Shown: positions 8,074 through 15,362, counted from the first letter of the stretch. The stretch: 48,842 bases of DNA from an uncultured Bacteroidales bacterium (GCA_946406195.1 CAMJJT010000015.1:1-48842), one strand, 5' to 3'. Numbers and translations are program-made. Notes: generated by a model not told the origin, from the sequence alone.

Positions 8074-9022
8074 AAGGATACATAGAATAGTCCTGATGTG
8101 CATGGTGTTCCTATCACCTATCACCTATCACCTTTCGCCTTTATCGGCACAAACCTCCATGCTCTCGATTGGTGTGCGTGGCGGTGGGCAGACGTTTCTG
8201 CCTACTGCTGCGGTCGGAGCAACGGGGGACATGCATGCCGGTATCGGAGGAACAGGTGCTTTGGACTTGCGCTATACCTATTACGGCCAACTGACCGACC
8301 GTTTCGGACTCGGTGTGGCTGTCGGCGCAGGCATCGGATATGGCGCAACAAACATGAAGGGCAAGAACACGGACACTTATTCGAATACCGATTATCTCGG
8401 CAACAAAATGGATTATACGGTCAATTCTACTTACTTACTAACCGACCGTTTTGCCAAAGCCGATGTGTCCCTGCTTCTTGCCCTCTCTTTCTATCATGTC
8501 ACGCTCCATATAGGTCCGCAATTCATGCTGCCTTTCGCAGCTTCAAGCACTGCCACAATTACCCAAGCATCTATCGATGCCTATTACCCACTGTACAACG
8601 TCCATGTGGTTGACCAACTCATTACCGGAAAATTAGCCACTCCTTACTCACAACCCGTTCCCTCCTCCCTACCGGCTTACCATGTCCTCATGGCGCTGGA
8701 AATAGGCTACGAGTGGCATCTGACCGACCAACACATCCTCGGTCTCCAAACCTTTGCCGACATCGCCGTCTGGAGTCCCAAATCATCAATGACAAATGAC
8801 CAATCACCAATCATTCGCGTTGCTCCTATCCGTAACGCGAATGACCCCGTGCCATCTGTGACGGTCAACTCCCCTGCCGCGCTTATCTCCAGCCGCCGCT
8901 ATCTTGACTTCGGCATCCGTGCCTATTATGCTTTCTCTTTCGAAAACACCTCTTCCCGTTCTCGCCGTTATCCCCATACCCGTGACACCCGCCATCACCA
9001 CAACCGCTACCTCTGGTGGTAA
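8063..9022 (+). CDS. Outer-membrane beta-barrel protein, unknown role
   Basis: A protein of 308-319 residues. The start is uncertain. TTG 8063 gives a signal peptide with a basic n-region (RIHRIVLMCMVFLSP), whereas ATG 8096 gives MCMVFLSP without basic residues. The likely cleavage follows LSA-Q. The body alternates Gly-rich and aromatic strands (RYTYYGQLTDRFGLGVAVGA, IGYEWHLTDQHILGLQTF) and ends on a strand with aromatic residues, as in OmpA-like or porin-like barrels of Bacteroidetes. The signal peptide is largely encoded by three CTATCAC heptamers (8111-8131), and residues SSMTNDQSPII near position 245 are encoded by a second, different heptamer array (8781-8815). Gene context suggests a surface role alongside the T9SS proteins. 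Specific function not recognised. Confidence 0.72.
   Translation: MIIERIHRIVLMCMVFLSPITYHLSPLSAQTSMLSIGVRGGGQTFLPTAAVGATGDMHAGIGGTGALDLRYTYYGQLTDRFGLGVAVGAGIGYGATNMKGKNTDTYSNTDYLGNKMDYTVNSTYLLTDRFAKADVSLLLALSFYHVTLHIGPQFMLPFAASSTATITQASIDAYYPLYNVHVVDQLITGKLATPYSQPVPSSLPAYHVLMALEIGYEWHLTDQHILGLQTFADIAVWSPKSSMTNDQSPIIRVAPIRNANDPVPSVTVNSPAALISSRRYLDFGIRAYYAFSFENTSSRSRRYPHTRDTRHHHNRYLWW
8111..8138 (+). repeat. In-gene heptamer repeat, CTATCAC type
   Basis: Three perfect CTATCAC copies plus CTTTCGC, inside the signal-peptide region of the outer-membrane protein. A gain or loss of one unit would shift the reading frame. Confidence 0.7.
8781..8815 (+). repeat. In-gene heptamer repeat, AATGACA type
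   Basis: Five 7-base units: AATCATC, AATGACA, AATGACC, AATCACC, AATCATT. They are translated in the outer-membrane protein as part of SSMTNDQSPIIR. Confidence 0.7.
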
Positions 9023-9047
9023 AAAAAGCGACCGAAGTCGCTCTTTT
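9021..9047. terminator. Bidirectional terminator between convergent genes
   Basis: AGCGAC (9027-9032), loop CGAA, GTCGCT (9037-9042), flanked by A-run and T-run, exactly between the two stop codons. Confidence 0.85.
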
Positions 9048-9431
9048 CTACTGCTCACTGAGGAGAATGGTTCGGACGAATGGAGGGAACTGTTTGTACG
9101 GATCGGGGTCGGAGAGTTGTGCTTTCCAACGGTGATAGAGTTCCATAAAACGCGGATGGGACTTGTCACGAACGATTACTTGTGCGTCACGGCAGGCTTG
9201 TGTCCATTTGTCGCGTTGCACTTGTTCGCCGGGAGTACGAGGATGTTTGTCATAATCCCGTTTATCCTGTATAAAGAGTTCGTTAGGTCCGGTACCGACT
9301 ACTTCTCCCGTGAGAGGGTCATGAAAATGTTTTTTCTTGGTAACCGTGATGTGATTCACACCTTGTTCGGTGGTTTTCTTGAGTGCGCCGGTGATGCCAT
9401 TGATCCCGTCGCTGATAGTACAATGTGCCAT
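9048..9431 (-). CDS. Conserved hypothetical small protein beside DUF3987 gene
   Basis: A 127-residue protein when started at the ATG ending at 9431 (MAHCTISDGINGITGALKKT). An in-frame upstream ATG at 9467 would add 12 residues. No signal peptide or membrane segment. The sequence is rich in charged residues, with HDPLTGEVVGTGPNELFIQD in the centre and a C-terminal half rich in Trp, His and Arg (DKWTQACRDAQVIVRDKSHP, ELYHRWKAQL). I do not recognise a domain. It follows the DUF3987 gene on the same strand across a gap holding two palindromes and an 18-base inverted repeat, so co-transcription is uncertain. It shares a terminator with the convergent outer-membrane gene. Codon use and protein composition look like a real gene. 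Confidence 0.7.
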   Translation of the reverse strand: MAHCTISDGINGITGALKKTTEQGVNHITVTKKKHFHDPLTGEVVGTGPNELFIQDKRDYDKHPRTPGEQVQRDKWTQACRDAQVIVRDKSHPRFMELYHRWKAQLSDPDPYKQFPPFVRTILLSEQ

Positions 9432-9497
9432 GTTAGTAATGGTAATAACTAAGAAATAATTAAACAATAACTAAGTAATAACTAAAGATTTATAAAT

Positions 9498-9516
9498 GTC
9501 GGAATATGATTCCGAC
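9498..9516. repeat. Palindrome GTCGGAAT-atg-ATTCCGAC
   Basis: A perfect 8-base inverted repeat with a 3-base loop, followed by TTGACAAAGA (9521-9530). The same combination, in the opposite order, occurs inside the DUF3987 gene at 9932-9966. Confidence 0.7.
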
Positions 9517-9547
9517 GCAATTGACAAAGAAAAATTTGCATGGCACA

Positions 9548-9604
9548 CTTGACACAGTTGGCACAGTTCAGGCAAAGAGTGTCAAGTGTGCCAACTGTGT
9601 CAAG
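9548..9604. repeat. 18-base perfect inverted repeat at the 3' end of the DUF3987 gene
   Basis: CTTGACACAGTTGGCACA at 9548-9565 is the exact complement of 9587-9604, with a 21-base loop. The arms are built of TTGACACAG/TTGGCACAG-like 9-mers. The stop codon of the DUF3987 gene (minus, 9602-9600) is inside the right arm. It may act as its transcript end, but there is no T-run right after the stem. Confidence 0.85.
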
Positions 9605-10892
9605 CAATTTTTTTATAGGTACCATACTTGATTTTTTGTATCAATCCAACAGTCTGCCATTCATCACTCCATCGGATAGCTGTGCGGCGGCTGATTCCTT
9701 GACTCTGTGCTTCGGCGACGAGTGTTTTGGATTCGAACTCATCGGGAAGGAGGGAGAGGAGGATCTGCTTTTGGTCGAGGGGTTTGACGGTAGGTGTATC
9801 GATCTTTTGTGTACCTTTGATTAGTTGGTAGGCTTGTGCCATATGGAGGATGAGTTTGTTGCCGATGAGTTCGGCGGTAGCGTAGTCCTCATCAGCACAA
9901 ACAATATTCTCGGGTCTAACGCCCCGAGCACTTGACAAAGAGGAAGTGTCCGAATCCAATTCGGACGAAATGGACGGAGAACGGAGGGCGGAGAGGATCA
10001 TCGCTATTCGCTCGATATGGACGGCCATGCGGAGGACGACGGAGTGGAAATCTTCGCCGAGCATGCGGATGAGCGTAGGATGAGCTATCTCCAAGTGCTT
10101 ACCGAGACGGGTACGCTGTTCGGGCGTGAGGCGGAACTCGCGCGGGTGCGCAAATAATAAGGACTCATAGAGATGGTAGAGTTTCTCGGATGCAGCTATG
10201 ATAGTGTCGTCCGAGGTTTCCGAAGGTTGCACATAGCGGCTGTCGAACGCCTCGTGCTCATCGACGATGAGGGTGAGCAGACGGGAGAAATAGCCGTTCT
10301 CGATACTCGGCACCAAGGCATGATACTGGCTGAAGGTTCCGGTGAGAACCATGCTGATTTGCGGGTTCGGGATGACCGACGCTTCGCGACAGCGGGCACG
10401 GGAGATAGTCTCATGTTCGGCGGCTTTACGAAGGGCGGTGTTGTAATTCGCGGTAGAGGAACGCCAGATGTCGGTAATAACCGATCCTTCGCTCTCATGG
10501 ATGTACCCGCGACCATTCTGACGCGCCAGCGTTTGGTAGAAAGCGGGGTACGTAGCATCACCCGGGATGATAAGCGGATTCGCCTCGTGAATCGGTTTGA
10601 CGAGTTCAAGGGCAAGGTTTGCGATACCTTTTCCGCAGGCCGCAGAGCCGACGATAAAGAGCTGGAGGTTCGGGTAGTACTTCTTCGCCGCCATGCCGTA
10701 CTTGACGTAGAGGTTGGGTAATACACTCGAGCACGCGGTAAGCGCGCTCATTAATAACATGTCTTTCTCGGCAGGTGTGTGCGCGAGCGATAAGACGGAT
10801 TGCATAAGTTCAGGCAGGTTGTTGACATCCATGTTTTCCACGATGCGGAGGTTTGCCTGCTCCTCCTGAATTGGGTTAAGATTTTCAATCAT
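9600..10892 (-). CDS. DUF3987 domain protein (P-loop, primase/helicase-like)
   Basis: A 430-residue protein of the DUF3987 type common on Bacteroidetes chromosomes and mobile elements. The N-terminal region (LPELMQSVLSLAHTPAEKDM) and the Walker A loop GSAACGKG at residues 82-89 match the family, and a core with YIHESEGSVITDIWRSSTAN, ISMVLTGTFSQYHALV and NGYFSRLLTLIVDE follows. The C-terminal region (about 385-430) looks like a winged helix with SRRTAIRWSDEW. Family knowledge suggests DNA-dependent ATPase or replication roles, not proven. Residues near 310-330 (SELDSDTSSLSSARGVRPEN) are a low-complexity linker encoded by three back-to-back hairpins. The final Ala and stop come from an inverted-repeat arm, so the C-terminus may be modified. 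No VirE-type N-terminal domain is present. Confidence 0.88.
   Translation of the reverse strand: MIENLNPIQEEQANLRIVENMDVNNLPELMQSVLSLAHTPAEKDMLLMSALTACSSVLPNLYVKYGMAAKKYYPNLQLFIVGSAACGKGIANLALELVKPIHEANPLIIPGDATYPAFYQTLARQNGRGYIHESEGSVITDIWRSSTANYNTALRKAAEHETISRARCREASVIPNPQISMVLTGTFSQYHALVPSIENGYFSRLLTLIVDEHEAFDSRYVQPSETSDDTIIAASEKLYHLYESLLFAHPREFRLTPEQRTRLGKHLEIAHPTLIRMLGEDFHSVVLRMAVHIERIAMILSALRSPSISSELDSDTSSLSSARGVRPENIVCADEDYATAELIGNKLILHMAQAYQLIKGTQKIDTPTVKPLDQKQILLSLLPDEFESKTLVAEAQSQGISRRTAIRWSDEWQTVGLIQKIKYGTYKKIA
9909..9966. repeat. Three consecutive hairpins inside the DUF3987 coding region
   Basis: CTCGGG/CCCGAG (9909-9914 with 9923-9928), CACTT/AAGTG (9929-9933 with 9944-9948) and GTCCGAAT/ATTCGGAC (9948-9955 with 9959-9966) follow one another without spacing. 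They encode the low-complexity linker of the protein. Confidence 0.75.
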
Positions 10893-11144
10893 AGTTACAT
10901 TGAATTAAAGTTAAACAATAATTTTAGAGGACACCCTCTATATATAAGGGCATTTAGCCATACCTACAAGATGTTTTCGGGGCATAGGAAAGAGATATAC
11001 AAGAGTAAGGAAACAGCAGAATGCCATTTTAGGCACTGAAAATCAGTATATTACAAAAAGCTCTTTTTTTCTGTTTCCAAGTGTAATCAAAATTTTTATA
11101 GCCCAAATCCTTGCATATATCAGAAAAAGCAGCAAATAAGTTTA
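10893..11144. other. Intergenic region without recognisable gene
   Basis: An AT-rich gap upstream of the DUF3987 gene. A small AGAGG/CCTCT stem is visible near 10926-10940. A weak minus-strand -7-like TACTCTTG lies at 11000-11007. I see no ORF, tRNA or convincing promoter. Confidence 0.4.
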
Positions 11145-11146
11145 CA

Positions 11147-11180
11147 AAAAAATGCGACTCGTAATTGAGCCGCATTTTTT
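11147..11180 (-). terminator. Rho-independent terminator of the ATPase gene
   Basis: The 14-base arms 11147-11160 and 11167-11180 (AAAAAATGCG-stem, loop GTAATT) pair fully on the minus strand with one G-U wobble, and are followed there by T-run. It overlaps the stop codon at 11179-11181. Confidence 0.85.
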
Positions 11181-12435
11181 ATTTAGGTAGTCCTTCTTTG
11201 AGGAATTGGAAGAGACCAATATAGGAAATACCTTTTTCATCGGTCCAGGGGGCGATATCGTCTCCGACGATGACAATCTTGCGGAAACTGTCGTCAATGC
11301 GTTTGAGGGAATTGAGTTCCTGTTCTCGCTTAGTCTCATCGTCCAGCCGATATGCTGATTGGATATAGTACTTCTCTTGTCCGTTAGTAGCAATAAAATC
11401 TACCTCATATTGAATTTTTTGCTGCTTGCCGTCCCTCATCTCGCGCACTTCAACCACACCTACATCTACCAAATAGCCGAAGATTCGCAGATGATTATAG
11501 ACGATATTTTCCATGATATGAGTCGGCTCTTGTTGCCGGAAATTCAATCGCGCATTACGCAAACCGATATCGACAGAATAATATTTCTTAATAGATTCAA
11601 AATAGCGTTTACCTTTGATATCATATCGCTTTGCTGATTCAAACAAGAACGCGTCTTCCAGATAGCCTATATACTTATCAACAGTCTCGCGGTCGGCTTT
11701 CATCTGCTTAACCGACTGAATAGTGTTCGCCAACTTAGTCGGATTATTCAACGACCCTACAGCCGAGCATAGTACATCAGCCAAGTTTTCCAACAACTCA
11801 GTATTCCGAATATTATGCCGCTCTATGACATCTGCCAAATAGGTCTTTTTCCATAAACGCTGCAAATAGTTCACTTTCTGCTCTGCAGATGCATGGTTTC
11901 TTAAACCGGGCAGTCCTCCATAAGTGTAATATTCCTTCCAAAGCTCATTAAGCGGCTCATCTCTTCCTATACAGAACTCTCCAAATGAAAGCGGATAGAC
12001 ATGCACCTCATCGCCTCGCCCACGGAAAAGGGTATTAATATCCGAACTCAACAAATGGCTATTACTTCCGGTCACATACACATCTATGTTCGGTTTCGCA
12101 TTTAGACCATTAATCAGACGCTCAAAACCTTCTACTTCTTGTATTTCATCCAACATGAGGTAGTAGTTGCCTTCATCTTTAATTCGCTCATATAGATATG
12201 CCTTTAGGGCTTTAACTTCCAATAAATCATCCCGCATATTCTCGTCATCCTGATCGAAAGACAACCTAATAATATGGTTATCCGGCACTCCTTGCTCTAA
12301 TAGATAGTCCATATACACGTGCGAAAGCATCCAAGACTTACCACTTCGTCTTGGACCGGTTATCACTTTCACTTCGCCATTATCCCGACGAGCGATCAAT
12401 TTATTAAGATAAATCTCACGTTTGATGTAGTCCAT
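11179..12435 (-). CDS. AAA+ ATPase with DUF4143 (AAA_14-type)
   Basis: A 418-residue protein of the Bacteroidetes/archaeal AAA_14-DUF4143 group. Walker A GPRRSGKS lies at residues 27-34, and Walker B with LMLDEIQEVEGFERLIN at about 100-115. A sensor-like YVTGSNSHLLS, then FGEFCIGR (about 145-165), and a C-terminal DUF4143 domain (about 205-370) with a nuclease-like YEVDFIATNGQEKYYIQSAY segment follow. Function in the family is poorly known. The start was chosen at MDYIKRE (12435), because the longer frame runs through the promoter: TACCTTTG (12468-12461) sits only 25 bases upstream. It is monocistronic, with its own terminator. Confidence 0.9.
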   Translation of the reverse strand: MDYIKREIYLNKLIARRDNGEVKVITGPRRSGKSWMLSHVYMDYLLEQGVPDNHIIRLSFDQDDENMRDDLLEVKALKAYLYERIKDEGNYYLMLDEIQEVEGFERLINGLNAKPNIDVYVTGSNSHLLSSDINTLFRGRGDEVHVYPLSFGEFCIGRDEPLNELWKEYYTYGGLPGLRNHASAEQKVNYLQRLWKKTYLADVIERHNIRNTELLENLADVLCSAVGSLNNPTKLANTIQSVKQMKADRETVDKYIGYLEDAFLFESAKRYDIKGKRYFESIKKYYSVDIGLRNARLNFRQQEPTHIMENIVYNHLRIFGYLVDVGVVEVREMRDGKQQKIQYEVDFIATNGQEKYYIQSAYRLDDETKREQELNSLKRIDDSFRKIVIVGDDIAPWTDEKGISYIGLFQFLKEGLPK

Positions 12436-12460
12436 ACCTGCTTTTTTTATAAATCCGCTG

Positions 12461-12492
12461 CAAAGGTACAACTTTTTCTTGAATTGTGCAAA
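12461..12492 (-). promoter_or_regulatory. Promoter of the AAA ATPase gene
   Basis: On the minus strand, TTTGCACAATTCA (TTTG 12492-12489), 20-base spacer, TACCTTTG (12468-12461). Matches the extended consensus seen at four other promoters here. Confidence 0.8.
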
Positions 12493-12586
12493 TATTTATC
12501 CGCATTTTTGTACTAATTTGCACTAAATTACGGTTATGGAGGTTATTTATCCGCATTTTTGTACTAATTTGCACTAAATTACGGTT
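12493..12586. repeat. 43-base direct repeat upstream of the ATPase gene
   Basis: The 43 bases 12493-12535 recur exactly at 12544-12586 (51-base period), starting TATTTATCCGCATTTTTG and ending AAATTACGGTT. The left copy abuts the -33 box of the ATPase promoter. It may be a regulatory duplication or remnant of a promoter duplication. Confidence 0.85.
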
Positions 12587-12606
12587 TGCTTAAGAGATTC
12601 TTAACA

Positions 12607-13770
12607 CTACTTAATCGCCCGTACGCCCATCTCAGCGAGGTGGTCAACTTCGTCTTGAACGGCGGGGTGATAGCGGCGAAGTTCGTTCCATGCGCGGCGG
12701 AACTGATAGATTCCGGTCTTGGAAGAATAGTCGTTTTGCAGTCGTTTGGAGAGCCATTGAACTATACTGGGTACGGAGATAGTATAGGTGATATACCCCA
12801 ATTGGCGTAACGAATAGACAGCTACCGCCAGGCATTTATAGCGCTGCGGCTCTCTTTCTTGTATCTTGAGATAGTCGAGTAAGGCCTCCTGCTGCTCTTC
12901 CGTCACAGATTTGGTCCAAAATGTAATTTGCTTCTCCGGCTTGAGTTTGCTGTTCAAAAACTCCGTCCATCGGTTCATCCAATTACGGAAAAGGTTAATC
13001 TGGGCCGGCGTGAAGGATTTCATCTCGGGTTTAAGAAAATCATAGTCGGGTTCATGTTTGCGTACTTTTTCTTTGAGTGCCGCAAGTTGCACATTCGCAT
13101 CGGGATAGAGAGCGGCTTCTTGCTCAATAACAGCCATGAGCCAGTTGTAATAGCCGTTCAACAAATCCTCCGCCCGTTCATTTTCGAAAACGAATGTCGG
13201 TTCTGTTTCTTGTTGAGGCTTTTTTATGAATTCTGCCAAGGAATAGACACCTGCCGGATCGGACCAATTGATAGCAAGCAGTTGTTGTCTGCGTGTCTCC
13301 ACATAACCGGCATTAAAGAGCCATTGAGCGAAGGGTGTGGTCCATGGAACGGCATCATAGATATGTTCGCCCACTTGCTCTTCCACAAGCTTTTCCATAT
13401 AATCGATCATCAGCCCAAAAGCCAGATCATAGAGCCGCTCGTTTCCGCAGATAGAGAGTAATAGGCTCAAATCGCCGTTTATCTCCATATAGGCCTCGCT
13501 TAGCGCTTGCACTTCCTTGGAGAAGAAGCCTCCATTCTCATGCAGCGTTTCGTCTTCATAGCGATCAAAGAACTCCTTGCGTCCGTCTCGTATATTCAGG
13601 AAAATACTCCGTTCGCGCCCCTCGTCTGTCCCGGATAGCAGCGCACCTAAAACAGCCGCGCCAAGAAATCCGCCTATCACCAACCGGTCTTCTTTCTTTC
13701 CGTAGATCAGACGATGCCCCTCATAACGGAGGGCATCGGAGAAAATATAATCATCCAATAGTTGTTTCAT
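12607..13770 (-). CDS. Conserved hypothetical protein with one membrane-like segment
   Basis: A 387-residue protein of unknown function. The start MKQLLDDYIF (13770) was chosen because the -7 box TACTTTTG at 13782-13775 lies immediately before it, giving an almost leaderless transcript. A Gly/Ala/Leu-rich hydrophobic stretch, LVIGGFLGAAVLGALLSG (about residues 31-48), could be a membrane or buried helix. The remainder is mainly charged and helical, with QWLFNAGYVETRRQQLLAI and FRNWMNRWTEFLNSKLKPE. The C-terminal part (VPSIVQWLSKRLQNDYSSKT, then RRAWNELRRYHPA) reads like a small helical DNA- or protein-binding module. I cannot assign a family firmly. No operon partner. Confidence 0.72.
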   Translation of the reverse strand: MKQLLDDYIFSDALRYEGHRLIYGKKEDRLVIGGFLGAAVLGALLSGTDEGRERSIFLNIRDGRKEFFDRYEDETLHENGGFFSKEVQALSEAYMEINGDLSLLLSICGNERLYDLAFGLMIDYMEKLVEEQVGEHIYDAVPWTTPFAQWLFNAGYVETRRQQLLAINWSDPAGVYSLAEFIKKPQQETEPTFVFENERAEDLLNGYYNWLMAVIEQEAALYPDANVQLAALKEKVRKHEPDYDFLKPEMKSFTPAQINLFRNWMNRWTEFLNSKLKPEKQITFWTKSVTEEQQEALLDYLKIQEREPQRYKCLAVAVYSLRQLGYITYTISVPSIVQWLSKRLQNDYSSKTGIYQFRRAWNELRRYHPAVQDEVDHLAEMGVRAIK

Positions 13771-13774
13771 GCTG

Positions 13775-13806
13775 CAAAAGTAGTATAAAATTCTGATATA
13801 GGCAAG
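13775..13806 (-). promoter_or_regulatory. Promoter of the 387-residue hypothetical
   Basis: Minus strand CTTG (13806-13803), 20 bases, TACTTTTG (13782-13775). The ATG begins five bases further. Confidence 0.7.
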
Positions 13807-13853
13807 AGAAATTCTCATAAAAAATCATTTTTTTGTATTTTTTTGTTAAAAAA

Positions 13854-13885
13854 TTTGGCTATGTCAAAAAAAAGCAGTACCTTTG
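13854..13885 (+). promoter_or_regulatory. Promoter of tRNA-Met
   Basis: TTTG 13854-13857, 20 bases ending AAAAAGCAG, TACCTTTG 13878-13885. A 75-base leader precedes the tRNA. Confidence 0.8.
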
Positions 13886-13960
13886 TCGTCGATTTCGCCG
13901 ATTAATGACATCGTTGCTTTGCAACTCGTGTAATTATCGGGAAAATTAATTCAGTATAAG

Positions 13961-14034
13961 GGCGGGATAGCTCAGCTGGTTAGAGCGCATGATTCATAAT
14001 CATGAGGTCCCCAGTTCAATCCTGGGTCCCGCTA
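13961..14034 (+). tRNA. tRNA-Met (CAT), elongator type
   Basis: A 74-base cloverleaf. The acceptor stem GGCGGGA pairs with TCCCGCT (first pair G-U), and discriminator A is at 14034. D arm GCTC-AGCTGGTTA-GAGC, anticodon stem CATGA/TCATG with loop TTCATAA (anticodon CAT), T arm with GTTCAATC. CCA is not encoded. Initiator identity is unlikely because there is no C1-A72 mismatch or GGG/CCC anticodon stem. An Ile2 (lysidine) tRNA cannot be excluded, but the D/anticodon arms resemble elongator Met. Confidence 0.92.
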
Positions 14035-14039
14035 CAAAA

Positions 14040-14073
14040 ATCCCGCATATGGCAACATGTGTGGGATTTTTTT
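14040..14073 (+). terminator. Rho-independent terminator after tRNA-Met
   Basis: The 12-base stem ATCCCGCATATG/CATGTGTGGGAT (two wobbles), loop GCAA, followed by seven T. Confidence 0.9.
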
Positions 14074-14099
14074 GTGAAGGAATAAAATCGTAATTATAT

Positions 14100-15206
14100 A
14101 TGTCTTTACAATGTGGTATAGTGGGATTGCCTAATGTGGGCAAGAGTACCCTCTTCAATTGTCTGAGTAACGCCAAGGCGCAGAGCGCCAATTTTCCTTT
14201 TTGTACTATTGAGCCGAACGTAGGCGTAATCACCGTTCCTGACGAGCGTCTGATCAAACTGGGCGAGATTTGCAAACCCGAACGCGGAGTCATACCGACT
14301 ACCGTTGAAATCGTGGATATTGCGGGTCTGGTAAAGGGTGCCAGCAAAGGTGAAGGACTCGGAAACAAGTTCCTTGCTAACATCCGCGAGACGGACGCTA
14401 TCATCCATGTGCTCCGTTGTTTCGATGATGAGAACGTAGTGCATGTCGATGGGTCGGTGAACCCCGTGCGCGACAAAGAGATCATCGATGCGGAGCTCCA
14501 GCTCAAGGACCTCGAGACCGTGGAGAGCCGTATTCAGAAATGCGAGAAAGCCGCCAAAGCGGGTGGAGACAAATTCGCCAAACTGCAACTCGAAGTGCTG
14601 GTTAAATACCGCGAGGCGTTGTCGCAAGGAAAGAACGCACGTACGGTGGAGTTGGATAACAAAGACCAAGAAGCCGCAGCCAAGGATCTATTTTTGCTGA
14701 CCAATAAACCGGTCATGTATGTCTGCAACGTGGATGAAGGCTCTGCCGTTTCCGGCAATGCGTATGTCGAGCAGGTCAAGGAGGCCGTAAAGGATGAGGA
14801 TGCACAGGTGCTTGTTCTGGCCGCGAAAATAGAGAGCGAGATAGCGGAACTGGAGACCTACGAGGAGCGGCAGATGTTCCTCGGCGAGATCGGTCTGGAG
14901 GAGTCCGGTGTGAACCGGCTCATCAAAGCAGCATATGCCCTTCTCAAACTGCGCACTTTCCTTACCGCCGGCTCTGATGAAGTACGCGCATGGACTTTCC
15001 GAGAGGGTATGAAAGCACCGCAATGTGCCGGAGTGATCCATACGGATTTTGAAAGAGGTTTCATTCGTGCGGAGGTAATCAAATACGAGGATTTCGTGAC
15101 CCTTGGAGGCGAAGCGCAATGCCGTGCCGCCGGTAAACTGGGTATCGAAGGTAAGGATTACCTCGTACAGGACGGAGATATTATGCACTTCCTGTTCAAT
15201 GTATAA
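14100..15206 (+). CDS. ychF: Obg-like ATPase YchF (OLA1 family)
   Basis: A 368-residue cytoplasmic P-loop protein of the Obg-related OLA1/YchF family, which prefers ATP and binds ribosomes; in E. coli it is linked to catalase and oxidative-stress control. Seen: G1 GLPNVGKSTLFN at residues 8-19, the switch region with TIEPNVGVITVPDERL, G3 DIAGLVKGASKGEGLGNKFL at about 75-94, a coiled insertion (about 125-195) and a C-terminal TGS domain (about 280-365) with FERGFIRAEVIKYED and the ending DYLVQDGDIMHFLFNV. Length and motifs are normal. It is read after the tRNA-Met terminator and is followed by a folded intergenic element, so it is likely a single-gene transcript. Confidence 0.97.
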   Translation: MSLQCGIVGLPNVGKSTLFNCLSNAKAQSANFPFCTIEPNVGVITVPDERLIKLGEICKPERGVIPTTVEIVDIAGLVKGASKGEGLGNKFLANIRETDAIIHVLRCFDDENVVHVDGSVNPVRDKEIIDAELQLKDLETVESRIQKCEKAAKAGGDKFAKLQLEVLVKYREALSQGKNARTVELDNKDQEAAAKDLFLLTNKPVMYVCNVDEGSAVSGNAYVEQVKEAVKDEDAQVLVLAAKIESEIAELETYEERQMFLGEIGLEESGVNRLIKAAYALLKLRTFLTAGSDEVRAWTFREGMKAPQCAGVIHTDFERGFIRAEVIKYEDFVTLGGEAQCRAAGKLGIEGKDYLVQDGDIMHFLFNV

Positions 15207-15237
15207 AACGCAGGGGAGAGGAGTAAACCGAAAATGC

Positions 15238-15362
15238 GCAGTCATTTTGGCCTACGCGGCCTGAGCGTACTTGACCTTTAGGGCGCGCTCACAAGCGAGC
15301 TTGCAGCGTGCCTAAATGCCAAATCCGCTGTTGACGCCCCGATGGGCGACAACAATGACTGC
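15238..15362. ncRNA. Multi-branched folded element, possible structured RNA or repeat
   Basis: Outer 9-base inverted repeat GCAGTCATT (15238-15246) / AATGACTGC (15354-15362) encloses three stem-loops. Hairpin A: GGCC-tacgc-GGCC at 15249-15261. Hairpin B: TTTAGG-g-CGCGCT (15277-15289) with AGCGTGCCTAAA (15305-15316), and inner stem CAAG/CTTG. Hairpin C: TGTTG-a-CGCCC (15329-15339) with GGGCG-a-CAACA (15344-15354). It is GC-richer than the flanks. No known RNA family was recognised. The remainder of the gap (15363-15452) is A-rich. Confidence 0.5.

Noticed and set aside
9540..9824. Plus-strand frame of 94 codons starting in the inverted repeat
   Set aside because: It is antisense to the DUF3987 gene and its N-terminus is only the translated repeat.
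12493..12586. CRISPR array
   Set aside because: Only two repeat copies with an 8-base spacer and no cas genes.
9048..13770. Integrated mobile element
   Set aside because: DUF3987 and DUF4143 proteins can be on mobile elements, but no integrase, transposase, relaxase or attachment repeat is visible, and tRNA-Met at 13961 is not duplicated.
13961..14034. Initiator tRNA-fMet
   Set aside because: There is no C1-A72 mismatch or GGG/CCC run in the anticodon stem, so the elongator type is preferred.
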